A stretch of DNA of 57,736 nt from Acidimicrobiia bacterium (GTDB lineage: Bacteria; Actinomycetota; Acidimicrobiia; Spongiisociales; UBA5794). The stretch's first letter is position 1, and every line of letters begins with the position of its first letter. Shown here in pieces: positions 1 through 8,206 of this stretch. Below the pieces are notes generated by a model that was not told the DNA's origin, did not search any database, and worked only from the letters and a program-made list of their open reading frames with translations. Location: NCBI GenBank assembly GCA_036396535.1, contig DASWKR010000022.1, positions 1 to 57,736 on the forward strand, written 5' to 3'. A program made the translations under genes and the position numbers.

Positions 1-1829
1 ACCATGATGAGCGGCTCGATCGACCGGATCCCGTTGAAGATGGTGCGAGCGATGTAGTAGATGGAGAGTCCGATCCCGACGGTGCCGCCCGTGCGGTAGG
101 AGCGGACCGCCAATGCGATCCCCATGACGGCGCCGACCCCGAACGGGATCCACAGCGTCCTGGAGGGGTCGGTGATCTCGTACAGCCATGCGAACCCTTG
201 TGCGACGAGCACCGCCAGGACGCCTCCTGCTAGCGCCGACAGCGGTATGCCGACGCCCATGACGGTGGCGAGGGCGGCTCGCTTGCGAATCGATGTCCCG
301 AGACGGCCGGCCAGGTTCATGAGCAACCCGGCCGTCGCCAGAGCTGCCAGGACGGTGATGATCGCCTCGAGGATCTCTCCGAGCTTGGCGAAGAAGCTCC
401 CGACGAAGTCGAGTGAGCCGAGTCGCTCTGCCAGCCAGTTGCCGACGGAACCGAGCAGGTCCGCCACCAAGAACAGCACGACGATGGCGCCGACGCCCGC
501 GGCTGCCAGTCCCACCAGGCGAGCCGCCCGCTCGGTTGGCGTCGGTGGAGCCTCTTCGATGGTCGGCAGCGCCCAGCGGGTGACGGCGATGATCCCGGCA
601 GGGATCACGAGCAGGCCGAGCAACACCAGGATGACGTTGTCGGTCAGGAGCTCGGAGAGCGAGCTGGCCCATCCGGCGGCGACGATGCCGAGGGCCACGC
701 CGATGGGGAGCGCCAGTATCTGCAGGGCGAGCCGGATGACGGTCGTGCTCACGTCGCGCATCAGATTGCGGGCCGCCAGGAAGCTGAGAGGCACTGCGAG
801 GAAGATGCCGGCCGTGGTTGCCAGTAGCGCCAGGAAGACGGTTTCGACGATGCGATCGAACGTGTCGGAGGCCGCCTGACTGATGCGCGGCGACATGACG
901 AGTGAGTCCGTGACGGCAACGCTGTTTGCTGCGATCCCTGTGGTGGCGTCGTAGAAGGCGATCGACCAGCCGGAGAGGTCGGTGCCGGGGTCGCCCTCGA
1001 GCGTGACTTGATCGTCGCCGAGCACGGTGACCCGCAGCCCCGTCGTGGCGTCCTCTGCGAGCGGGACCGCCGTGTCGCCCTGGGCGATGCCCGACGTTGC
1101 TTGGAAGGGCTCGCCGAAGGTCAGGAACTGGGCGACGTCCCGGCCTGGGTCGACGAGGGCGATCCCGGGAGTTGCGGGGGTCGAGATGGACAGGTCGACG
1201 GTGAAACGCCCGGAGTCGGGCATCGTCACCGGATCCTGGACCGCGTTCTCGTTGTCGTCCTGCCACACCTGCTCACGATTGAACAGCGAGCCCACGTTCT
1301 CGCTCGTGACCGCCCTGATGATCTGCGGTCCCTCCTCGGGCCGCTCCCGCGTGTCGACCGTCAGCTCGAAGTCTCCGTTGGCGTCCGCCAGGAACGTGCC
1401 GAGCCTCAGCTCGAGGTCGCCGGAAGGGGGTACGAGCGCCAGGGTTCCCCTGGCGTTCGAGGCGAGGTTGCGGCCTGTGATCGTGATCGTGCCGCCCGGT
1501 TCGACGCACGGCGGCTCGACGGTGACGTGCCGCGAGCCGGCGCCGGGCTGCTCGGGGGTGAATCCCCCCGAAGGGCAGGGCATGTAGAACGTGGCATCGG
1601 TGTTCGTCGGGACCCGCTCGTACGTGATCAACTCGGGACGCGCCAAGTCGCGCAAGACGTTCACGAGGTTCTCTTGGCGGGTCTCGGAGCTGATCTCCTC
1701 GAGGCTCACCTTGGTCGTCTCGAAGCCGAAGGCGTAGACGAGGAGTGTCGCGATGACCGCCAGCCAGACGAAGATCGTCCGCCGGAGCGAGCGTGGCGAT
1801 CTCGTCGGATCGGGAGTCCTCTCAGCCAA
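1..1829 (-). CDS. phnE: PhnE-type phosphonate/phosphite ABC transporter permease, 3' end outside window
   Basis: Inner-membrane permease that would pass phosphonate, phosphite or phosphate delivered by PhnD, powered by PhnC. The frame is open from a TTG at 1829 to the window edge, so the C-terminus is missing. TTG is preceded by AGGAGG nine nt upstream and overlaps the phnC stop. Order seen: one N-terminal membrane helix (about residues 17-36), then roughly 240 residues predicted outside the membrane, then a typical permease core with a PhnE-like VPLSFLAARNLM segment and further helices, ending near RTIFNGIRSIEPL, which resembles the PhnE cytoplasmic coupling loop. The large insert between helix 1 and the core is unusual; PhnE is normally about 260-300 residues. 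It has four cysteines or fewer and no domain I can name. Family assignment is firm from context; substrate is not determined. Confidence 0.85.
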   Translation of the reverse strand, partial: MAERTPDPTRSPRSLRRTIFVWLAVIATLLVYAFGFETTKVSLEEISSETRQENLVNVLRDLARPELITYERVPTNTDATFYMPCPSGGFTPEQPGAGSRHVTVEPPCVEPGGTITITGRNLASNARGTLALVPPSGDLELRLGTFLADANGDFELTVDTRERPEEGPQIIRAVTSENVGSLFNREQVWQDDNENAVQDPVTMPDSGRFTVDLSISTPATPGIALVDPGRDVAQFLTFGEPFQATSGIAQGDTAVPLAEDATTGLRVTVLGDDQVTLEGDPGTDLSGWSIAFYDATTGIAANSVAVTDSLVMSPRISQAASDTFDRIVETVFLALLATTAGIFLAVPLSFLAARNLMRDVSTTVIRLALQILALPIGVALGIVAAGWASSLSELLTDNVILVLLGLLVIPAGIIAVTRWALPTIEEAPPTPTERAARLVGLAAAGVGAIVVLFLVADLLGSVGNWLAERLGSLDFVGSFFAKLGEILEAIITVLAALATAGLLMNLAGRLGTSIRKRAALATVMGVGIPLSALAGGVLAVLVAQGFAWLYEITDPSRTLWIPFGVGAVMGIALAVRSYRTGGTVGIGLSIYYIARTIFNGIRSIEPLIM

Positions 1830-2574
1830 CGCGCTCGGCCTCCTGGCCGTATATGTCCTTGAATCGGGCGTCGTCGATCTCCGCCGGGGCTCCCTCGAAC
1901 ACGAGCCGACCTGCACTGAGCGCGATCGCCCTGTCTGCGTAGCGGTGCACGAGGTCGAGGAAGTGCAGGCTGCAGAGCACCGTCACTCCCGAGTCTGCGT
2001 TGATCTCCTCCAGGTAGTGCATGATGCTGTGGGCCAGGACCGGGTCGAGGCTGGCGACCGGCTCGTCCGCCAAGATCATCTCCGGGCTCTGCATGAGGGC
2101 GCGAGCAACACCGACTCGCTGCTGCTGCCCGCCGGACAAGGAGTCTGCTCGTGCTCTCGCCTTGTCCCTGAGCCCCACCCGGTCGAGCTGCTCGAGGGCT
2201 CGCTGCACCTGGTCGCCGGGGAAGCGGTTGATGATGCTGAGGGCGGGGTTGACGTAGCCGAGACTGCCCTGGAGCACGTTCGTGATGACTTTGGATCGGT
2301 GCACGAGATTGAAGTGCTGGAACACCATGCCGATGCGCCGCCTGATCCAACGCATCTCTTCCTGGGTGGCGGCCGTGATGTCCTCGCCGTTCCAGGTGAT
2401 GCGACCTTCTGTCGGCTCGATGAGCCTGTTGATGCAGCGCAGCAGAGTCGACTTGCCCGAACCGCTCAACCCGATGATGGCGAGGAACTGCCCGTCGGGC
2501 ACCTCGAAGCTGACATCTTCGAGGGCGAGCGTTCCGTTGCCGTAGACCTTGGTGAGGTGCTCGACCTTCAGCAT
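1822..2574 (-). CDS. phnC: PhnC-type phosphonate ABC transporter ATPase
   Basis: ATP-hydrolysing subunit of the phosphonate/phosphite importer, 250 residues, the usual PhnC length. Visible motifs: Walker A GLSGSGKST (about residue 35), Q-loop region, signature LSGGQQQRV (about 146), Walker B ILADEPVASLD (about 168) and the switch histidine in CSLHFLD. It sits between the binding protein phnD (upstream, 140-nt gap with a hairpin) and the permease phnE (downstream, overlapping). Other PhnC-like importers take up phosphite or phosphate; the sequence alone cannot tell them apart. No C-P lyase genes are in the window. Confidence 0.93.
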   Translation of the reverse strand: MLKVEHLTKVYGNGTLALEDVSFEVPDGQFLAIIGLSGSGKSTLLRCINRLIEPTEGRITWNGEDITAATQEEMRWIRRRIGMVFQHFNLVHRSKVITNVLQGSLGYVNPALSIINRFPGDQVQRALEQLDRVGLRDKARARADSLSGGQQQRVGVARALMQSPEMILADEPVASLDPVLAHSIMHYLEEINADSGVTVLCSLHFLDLVHRYADRAIALSAGRLVFEGAPAEIDDARFKDIYGQEAERVG

Positions 2575-2660
2575 GGTGCCGGAGTATCCCAGAAGTCCCG
2601 CCCGGTGGTCGAGTAGCGGTCACCCGACATGCGGTCTCGCTGCTCGGTGACACGAGACGA

Positions 2661-2692
2661 GGAAGGGGCAGGGATCGCTCGCTGCCCCTTCC
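2661..2692 (-). terminator. Hairpin between phnD and phnC
   Basis: Inverted repeat GGAAGGGGCAG ... CTGCCCCTTCC with a 10-nt loop, just after the phnD stop on the minus strand. There is no T-run after it, so it looks more like a partial terminator or mRNA-stabilising stem, which would give more binding protein than ATPase/permease (inference). Confidence 0.6.
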
Positions 2693-2714
2693 GCCGTACC
2701 AATGCGTCTGCTGC

Positions 2715-3833
2715 TCAGTCGGGTGGCGTGAAGCCGACGAGCTCGACGATGCGGCGCAAGTCGTCGTACTCGGAGTCCGTGGCTGGAGCGATGCTCGTCC
2801 AGCCGTAGAAGTCCTGGTTGCCGATCGAGTCGTTCCAGGCACAGTTCTCGTTCGTGTCGCACTCGGCCGCGAAGGCGAGGAGCGCCTCCTCGATCTGCGC
2901 CCTCACGTCCGCCGGGAACTCCGGTCCGAACGAGAGCGTGTCGTTCGGGATCGGGGGCGAGATCTCGAGGATCCGCAACGCCTGGATGATGTCGGGCGCA
3001 TCGGCGCGTGCCGACGCCCTGGCGTCGAGAACCCGGTACTCGCCACCCTCACCACACAGCAGCTGATCGCCGTCCTCGCTGGGTGCGCAGGTGTCGACGA
3101 TGTCATCCGGGATGTCGGCAGGATCGCCGACTTCCCAGCTGCCTTCCGGCAGCAGCGGCGGGCTGAAGAACGTGGTCGCGAAGTCGGCCTCACCGCGGTA
3201 GACGGCGAGGGCGGCTTGCGGATGACCGCCGGACTCGACCGGCTCGCCCGGGGTGACGCCCGCCTGGTCGAACATGAACGTCGGGACCATGAAGCCTGAT
3301 GTCGACCCGGAGTCCGGGTACGCCCAGGACAGGCCTTCGAGCTGGTCGACGCTCGTGATCTCGCTTTCACGCGGGACGAGGATCTGGGCCCAGTACTCGG
3401 CGAAACCGAATCGGATGGCTTTGAACGCCACGTTGACCCCGCACTCGTTGGCGGCGAGCACGTACCCGAGCCCGGGGATGAATCCCATCGTGTTCTCGGG
3501 CGATGCACACATCTCTGCGAGCGCCGCCGCATACGACGTCGGCACGACCACCTCGTACGACAGGCCGGTGGCCTCCTCGAGAGCCTGCCTCATCACCTCG
3601 CCGCCGGCGACGATCACGTCGCCTTCGACGGATGGGACAAAGATCACCTTGACGGGGTTGTCTGCGGTCCCGACCGCGGCGGCCGCCGTCGTTGTCGGCG
3701 CCATCGTCGTTGTCGGCGCCACCGTGGTCGTGTCGGCGGGCGGTGCCGTCGTAGTCGTCGTGCCGCCATCGCCGCAGGCGACGACGATGAGCGCGAATAC
3801 GGCGAGGCCGGCTGCCTGCTTCCGGTATCTCAT
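2715..3833 (-). CDS. phnD: PhnD-type phosphate/phosphite/phosphonate-binding lipoprotein
   Basis: Solute-binding protein of the phn importer, 372 residues. It begins with a lipoprotein signal (lipobox about VVAC, Cys20) and a Thr/Ala-rich linker of about 35 residues, then a two-lobed type 2 periplasmic binding domain with PhnD-like features (VIFVPSVEGDV near the start, ATGLSYEVVVPTSYAA, and PDSGSTSGFMVPTFM, the Ser/Thr loop that contacts the phosphoryl group in this family). A clear ribosome site (TGAGGAG) lies 5 nt before the ATG. First gene of the phnDCE operon. Confidence 0.92.
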   Translation of the reverse strand: MRYRKQAAGLAVFALIVVACGDGGTTTTTAPPADTTTVAPTTTMAPTTTAAAAVGTADNPVKVIFVPSVEGDVIVAGGEVMRQALEEATGLSYEVVVPTSYAAALAEMCASPENTMGFIPGLGYVLAANECGVNVAFKAIRFGFAEYWAQILVPRESEITSVDQLEGLSWAYPDSGSTSGFMVPTFMFDQAGVTPGEPVESGGHPQAALAVYRGEADFATTFFSPPLLPEGSWEVGDPADIPDDIVDTCAPSEDGDQLLCGEGGEYRVLDARASARADAPDIIQALRILEISPPIPNDTLSFGPEFPADVRAQIEEALLAFAAECDTNENCAWNDSIGNQDFYGWTSIAPATDSEYDDLRRIVELVGFTPPD

Positions 3834-3918
3834 GTTCTCCTCATTTCGAATGCCGCGCCTCTGTTGCCAGGCGCGCCGCAGGTCGCAGCGTAACGCGCCT
3901 TTCGATCTCGGTGCACTT

Positions 3919-4473
3919 TCACGGACTCTCCTGCAGCTCGGCGACGAAGTTGGCGAAGTCTTGCCAGTCCAAGATGTCGTGCGCGCCGGGCACGGGATCG
4001 TTCCACGATCGAACGAATCGGCAGACCGTCGCCTCGGGCCGCCTGGCGACGATCGCCGGGAGGTGAGCAGGGGAGTCCTCGAGGTAGACGTGGCACTCCA
4101 CCTCCCATTTGCGCCGAGTGATGTGGACTTCGCGCGTCGGGATGCGTTTGTCGCCGATCCAGGCGAACGTGTCCGGGATCGCCCAGCGAGGCTTGGTGGT
4201 GATGATGACGATCTGGTGGTCGAGGCTGAGCGACTCGAGCGTCTCGAGTGCGCCGGGGAAGGTGTCGAGGTTCCGGAAGATCGACGGCCGATCCGTTCCC
4301 CGAGCCCACGTCCAGAAATCGCCCGTGGACCCGAAATGGGTGAGCGAGTACAGGCCGTCCCACTCGATCACCTGGTGAGCCTCCAGCGCTGCCGAGAACT
4401 CGGCGTTGTAGAGCTTCATCCAGCCCGAGTTGAAGTCGGCCACGACTCCGTCGAGGTCGATGCCCAGCCTCAT
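3919..4473 (-). CDS. HAD-superfamily 5'(3')-deoxyribonucleotidase-like protein
   Basis: Small HAD phosphatase of 184 residues, about the size of the NT5C / 5'-nucleotidase group. Motif I is DLDGVVADFN (nucleophile Asp6, acid Asp8), motif II lies in IVIITTKP, and motif III/IV in HVYLEDSPAH. The members remove phosphate from nucleoside monophosphates or related small molecules; exact substrate unknown. It has its own TANNNT element 9 nt before the ATG and is separated by about 85 nt from phnD, so it may be transcribed with the phn genes, but no functional link is evident. Confidence 0.8.
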   Translation of the reverse strand: MRLGIDLDGVVADFNSGWMKLYNAEFSAALEAHQVIEWDGLYSLTHFGSTGDFWTWARGTDRPSIFRNLDTFPGALETLESLSLDHQIVIITTKPRWAIPDTFAWIGDKRIPTREVHITRRKWEVECHVYLEDSPAHLPAIVARRPEATVCRFVRSWNDPVPGAHDILDWQDFANFVAELQESP

Positions 4474-4482
4474 CGGTGGGTG

Positions 4483-4488
4483 AACCTA
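4483..4488 (-). promoter_or_regulatory. -10 element of HAD gene
   Basis: TAGGTT on the minus strand, 9 nt before the ATG at 4473; suggests a leaderless transcript. Confidence 0.5.
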
Positions 4489-4530
4489 GCGGTCTGTCGC
4501 GGGATTCATGACCACGCGCCGCGGTTGTCC

Positions 4531-5213
4531 CGGTTTGCGGCGTCGGCCACGCGGAGGTCCGGTCTGCCAAGCGGCCCCCTCGGCTCGGGTCGCAGGGCGA
4601 CTGCTCGCCCCTCCGCCGCGGAGCGGGAGACAGCGTGTGTGTGGCGGTCCTACGGTTCGCAGGCTTCTACGCAATCCCCCGGTTTCCGGGGGATCGACGA
4701 GCGCCGGAGGCCGAGTCGAGGGGGCCCTGCGGTCCGGTCTGCCAAGCGGCCCCCTCGGCTCGGGTCGCAGGGCGACCGCTCGCCGGTCCCCCGCCGAGCG
4801 GGAGACAGCGTGGATGGCCGTCCGTGCGGTTGGCGGGTGTCCCTCGGTTCGGTTTCTTACGCTCATCCCCCGGTTTCCGGGGGATCGACGAGCGCCGCAA
4901 GCCGAGTCGAGGGGGCCCGGCAGTGTGTGGCGGCCAGGTGCCCCCTCGGCTCGGGTCGCAGGGCGACCGCTCGCCGGTCCCCCGCCGAGCGGGAGACAGC
5001 GTGTGTGTGGCCGTCCGTACGGTTCGCAGGCCTCTACGCAATCCCCCGGTTTCCGGGGGATCGACGAGCGCCGCAGGCCGAGTCGAGGGGGTCCGGCAGT
5101 GTGTGGCGACCAGGTGCCCCCTCGGCTCGGGTCGCAGGGCGACCGCTCGCCGGTCCCCCGCGGAGCGGGAGACAGCGTTTGTGTGGCCGTCCCCGGTTTG
5201 CGGCGTCGGCCAC
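4531..5213. repeat. Tandem array of about 180-bp palindrome-rich units before dnaX
   Basis: Non-coding block. Near-identical unit starts (CCCCCTCGGCTCGGGTCGCA) are at 4575, 4750, 4941 and 5117, giving periods of 175, 191 and 176; the last unit is truncated. Each unit holds several palindromes: GGCGACCGCTCGCC, CCCGCCGAGCGGG, and ATCCCCCGGTTTCCGGGGGAT, plus a unit end (CCGAGTCGAGGGGG) that is the near reverse complement of the next unit start. The array is bounded by a direct repeat CGGTTTGCGGCGTCGGCCAC at 4531 and 5194. Long frames crossing it in several phases are by-products of the GC content and lack of stops. Could be a structured RNA, a DNA-binding array or a proliferating repeat family; function unknown. 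Confidence 0.85.
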
Positions 5214-5374
5214 CCGGCGGTCCAGAGCCGAGGTCACCAATTGGACGACAGACCACTAGTGGTTTCGGGCGATGCGTGACCGGCTCTCGAGGAGCTCGCC
5301 GGGGGTCGCAGGCGAGAGGACAGCTGGGGCTCGCTCGGTGGCGTCCTCTCTGCGGGCGCGTCACTGCCCGAGAG

Positions 5375-5380
5375 TACGAT
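5375..5380 (+). promoter_or_regulatory. -10 element of dnaX
   Basis: TACGAT 9 nt before the dnaX ATG, just after the repeat array; no ribosome site intervenes. Confidence 0.55.
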
Positions 5381-5389
5381 GAACGACCG

Positions 5390-7126
5390 ATGGACTACCA
5401 AGCGCTCTATCGCCGATACCGCCCGCAGCGATTCGGTGAGGTCGTCGGCCAGGATCACGTGACGGCGACCTTGCTTCGAGAGGTCGTCGAGGGCAAGGTG
5501 GCCCACGCCTACCTTTTCGCCGGGCCGCGCGGCACGGGTAAGACGACGACCGCCCGGCTTCTCGCCAAATCGCTCAACTGCACGAACCGGGGTGCAGATG
5601 GTGAGCCGTGCACCGAGTGCCCGTCGTGTGTCGGCATCGCCGAGGGCACGTCGCTCGACGTGATCGAGCTCGATGCGGCATCCCACAACAAGGTCGAGGA
5701 CATCCGTGAGATAAGGGTGAACGTCTCGACCGTCGCCGCAGCAGGCGGGGCGCGCCGGGTCTACATCCTCGACGAGGCGCACATGTTGTCGCGAGCGGCG
5801 GGCAACGCTCTCCTCAAGACCCTCGAGGAGCCGCCGGAACACGTCGTCTTCGTTCTGGCCACCACCGAGCCATACAAGTTGCTCGACACGATCCGCTCCC
5901 GCAGCCAGCGGTTCGACTTCCACCCGATGCCGTTCGAGGTGCTCGTCGACCACCTCGACGACGTCAGCGCCCGGGAAGGCTTCAACGTCGACGCAGAGGC
6001 GATGACCCTCGTCGCCAATCACGCAGCCGGCTCGATGCGGGACGCCCTCAGCCTCCTGGAGCAGGTGGCCGCCCTCGGCGAGGGCAAGGTTGCGGCGGCG
6101 ATGGTGTCACGAGCGCTCGGGCTGGCCGACAAGGACGCCTTCTCGACTCTGGCGTCGGCGATTCGCGACCAGGACGCCCCGGCTGCGCTCGGCCTGGTCG
6201 CCAAGCTCGCCTCGCAGGGTGCCGACCTGCGCCGCTTCGTATCCGAGTCCGTCGGGTTCTTCAGGGGCGTGTTCCTCGCCCAGTATTCGCCCAACCTGGA
6301 GGAGATCGCCGACGAGTCGCCGGACACGCTGGCGCTGTGGCGCGCCTTCGCCACCGAGCTGCAGGTGTCGGACGTTCTGCGGGCCGTCGACCAACTGTCC
6401 GAGGCGCTCCTCCACGTTCGCCAGGGCAGGGAGGAGCGGCTGGTCATCGAGTTGGCGATGTTGCGGCTGACTCGGCCCGAGACCGCCGTCGACGTCGAGT
6501 CGCTCCAGACGCGGCTCGGGCGCCTCGAGGCGAGAGTCCGGGAGCTGGCAGGCCAGGTGGTGAGTGGACCAAACGTCGCCCCTCGAGGGCACGAGCAGGC
6601 GGTCGAGCCTGAGTCCGTGGCGGCCGATGCCCCATTCGAGACGCCCGAGCCTGTCGTCGTTGCCGGCCATGACGGCGACGACGGGCCGCCGGGTGCCGCA
6701 TCGGGGGACGCCGATACGCTCGTCGACCTCGACCTGGGCACGCTCGGCGCGTCGTGGCCGGCGATCGTCGCCCGCGTTCGTGAGGTGGCCGGACCGTCGC
6801 GGCACGCATGGTTGAAGGAGGCCGTCCCCGCCGGCGTCGAAGCCGGCACGGTCACGTTCCACGTTCCCACCCACCTCCCGTTCCATCTGGAGCAGCTCCG
6901 GGAGGACCGCGGCCTGCACGAGGTGGTGTCGTCGGTCGCGATCGATGTGCTCGGCGGCGCCATCACTCTGGAGTTCGTGCCTGCGCCGCACGATGATCGA
7001 AAGCTCATGCCCGTTGCCGAGCCGGAGCGCGCCCCCGATCGAGACGACCTGCTCGAAGAGGGCAAGGGCGATGACCCGACCGAGCTTCTCGCCGACCTGC
7101 TCGGTGGCGAGATCGTCAGCGAGTGA
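5390..7126 (+). CDS. dnaX: DNA polymerase III subunit gamma/tau
   Basis: Clamp-loader ATPase of the replicase, 578 residues from this ATG. The frame is open far upstream through the repeat array, but the protein family begins at MDYQALYRRYRPQ. Seen: Walker A GPRGTGKTTTA (about residue 45), a zinc module with four cysteines (NCTN, PCTECPSC), Walker B LDEAHMLS (about 126), sensor 1 ATTEPYKL, SRSQRF arginine-finger region, and sensor 2 SMRDALSLLEQ. The C-terminal third is acidic and variable, as in tau subunits of actinobacteria. ybaB and recR follow, the conserved bacterial dnaX-ybaB-recR order. Confidence 0.97.
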   Translation: MDYQALYRRYRPQRFGEVVGQDHVTATLLREVVEGKVAHAYLFAGPRGTGKTTTARLLAKSLNCTNRGADGEPCTECPSCVGIAEGTSLDVIELDAASHNKVEDIREIRVNVSTVAAAGGARRVYILDEAHMLSRAAGNALLKTLEEPPEHVVFVLATTEPYKLLDTIRSRSQRFDFHPMPFEVLVDHLDDVSAREGFNVDAEAMTLVANHAAGSMRDALSLLEQVAALGEGKVAAAMVSRALGLADKDAFSTLASAIRDQDAPAALGLVAKLASQGADLRRFVSESVGFFRGVFLAQYSPNLEEIADESPDTLALWRAFATELQVSDVLRAVDQLSEALLHVRQGREERLVIELAMLRLTRPETAVDVESLQTRLGRLEARVRELAGQVVSGPNVAPRGHEQAVEPESVAADAPFETPEPVVVAGHDGDDGPPGAASGDADTLVDLDLGTLGASWPAIVARVREVAGPSRHAWLKEAVPAGVEAGTVTFHVPTHLPFHLEQLREDRGLHEVVSSVAIDVLGGAITLEFVPAPHDDRKLMPVAEPERAPDRDDLLEEGKGDDPTELLADLLGGEIVSE

Positions 7127-7197
7127 CGGAGTGGTGGGCCGGTCAGGCTCGAATATGAGGGGCCGGCCGGGGAGGCATTGGTGTCACCCCCTGTCGC

Positions 7198-7203
7198 TAC
7201 GCT
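7198..7203 (+). promoter_or_regulatory. -10 element of ybaB-recR
   Basis: TACGCT 6 nt before the ybaB ATG; indicates a leaderless ybaB-recR transcript separate from dnaX. Confidence 0.5.
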
Positions 7204-7209
7204 GAGCCC

Positions 7210-7536
7210 ATGTCACGCATGCCAAAGGACATGCGCCAGCTCATGGAGCAGGCGCAGCGGATGCAGGCGCAACTCCAGGCCGCCCAGCGGGAGCTCTACG
7301 ACAAGACCTACGAGGGGTCCTCGGGCGGGGGCGTGGTCAAGGCGGTCGTGAAGGGCTCCGGCCAGCTCGTATCTGTCGACTTCGACCCATCCGTGCTCGA
7401 TCCGGACGACCCTGAGATGGCGGGCGATCTCGTCGTCGCCGCGGTCAACCAAGCCCTCTCCGCCGCAGCCGCCGAGGCCGGTGAGGCGGTTGGCGGCATG
7501 ACGGGCGGCCTCGATCTCGGCGGTCTGCTCGGCTGA
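7210..7536 (+). CDS. ybaB: YbaB/EbfC nucleoid-associated protein
   Basis: 108-residue member of the YbaB/EbfC DNA-binding family, which forms small dimers that coat DNA. The charged N-terminal helix (QLMEQAQRMQAQLQAAQREL) is followed by the family core GGGVVKAVVKGSGQLVSVDFDPSVLDPDD and a Gly-rich tail. The stop overlaps the recR start (TGATG), so the two are translationally coupled. Confidence 0.95.
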   Translation: MSRMPKDMRQLMEQAQRMQAQLQAAQRELYDKTYEGSSGGGVVKAVVKGSGQLVSVDFDPSVLDPDDPEMAGDLVVAAVNQALSAAAAEAGEAVGGMTGGLDLGGLLG

Positions 7537-8129
7537 TGTTCGAGCCGCCGGTCCAGCGCCTGATCGACGAGTTGGCACGGCTGCCGGGTATCGGCCAAAA
7601 GAGCGCGCAGCGTCTTGCCTTCCACATCCTCAATGTGGAGGAAGCGGACGCTTTCAGGCTCGCCGACGCGATCGGTGAGATGCGGCGCCAGGTGAGGCTG
7701 TGTTCGAGGTGCTTCAACGTGACGGCGAAGGAGGAGTGCTCGATCTGTGTCGACCTGCGGCGAGATCCCGCCGTGGTGTGCGTCGTCGAGCGAGCCCAGG
7801 ACATCCCCGTTCTCGAGCGCACCCAAGAGTTCAACGGCCGCTACCACGTGCTCGGCGGGGCGATCTCGCCGATCGAGGGGATCGGCCCCGACCAACTCCA
7901 CGTGAGGGAGCTGGTCGCCCGGATCGACTCGGAGGGTGTCAAGGAGGTCATCGCGGCCACCAATCCGACCGTCGAGGGAGACACGACGGCGCTCTATCTC
8001 GCCCGACTCCTCAAACCGCTCGGCGTGATCGTGTCCCGGCTCGCCAGCGGGCTCCCGGTGGGTGGAGATCTCGACTACGCCGACGAGATCACTCTGGGGC
8101 GGGCATTGACGGGGCGCAAGGAGCTGTAG
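7536..8129 (+). CDS. recR: Recombination mediator RecR
   Basis: 197 residues, full family length. Acts with RecO (and RecF) to load RecA on single-stranded DNA gaps. Visible: N-terminal helix-hairpin-helix (RLPGIGQKSAQRLAFHIL), C4 zinc finger (LCSRCFN ... ECSIC, about residues 56-71) and a TOPRIM domain starting at VVCVVERAQDIPVLE and running through GAISPIEGIGP. Start overlaps the ybaB stop. Confidence 0.96.
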   Translation: MFEPPVQRLIDELARLPGIGQKSAQRLAFHILNVEEADAFRLADAIGEMRRQVRLCSRCFNVTAKEECSICVDLRRDPAVVCVVERAQDIPVLERTQEFNGRYHVLGGAISPIEGIGPDQLHVRELVARIDSEGVKEVIAATNPTVEGDTTALYLARLLKPLGVIVSRLASGLPVGGDLDYADEITLGRALTGRKEL

Positions 8130-8206
8130 CCGGCGCCGGGACGCGTCGCGCTGGTAACCGTGGCGCCGGTCGATCCGGAGCGGTGCAAGCCGACGAGGGA
8201 GGTCTC

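Noticed and set aside
4531-5213. CRISPR array
   Set aside because: Units are about 180 bp with most of the unit conserved; there are no short repeats with unique spacers and no cas genes.
3253-5259. Long plus-strand ORF of 668 codons
   Set aside because: Antisense to phnD and the nucleotidase and running through the repeat array; composition is Arg/Pro/Ser-rich and has no domains.
4480-5389. 4.5S SRP RNA gene upstream of dnaX, as in some relatives
   Set aside because: The conserved GGAAGG/AGCAGC core of SRP RNA was not found on either strand.
5390-7126. Programmed frameshift in dnaX producing gamma
   Set aside because: No A-run slippery site or downstream pairing hairpin seen in this GC-rich gene.
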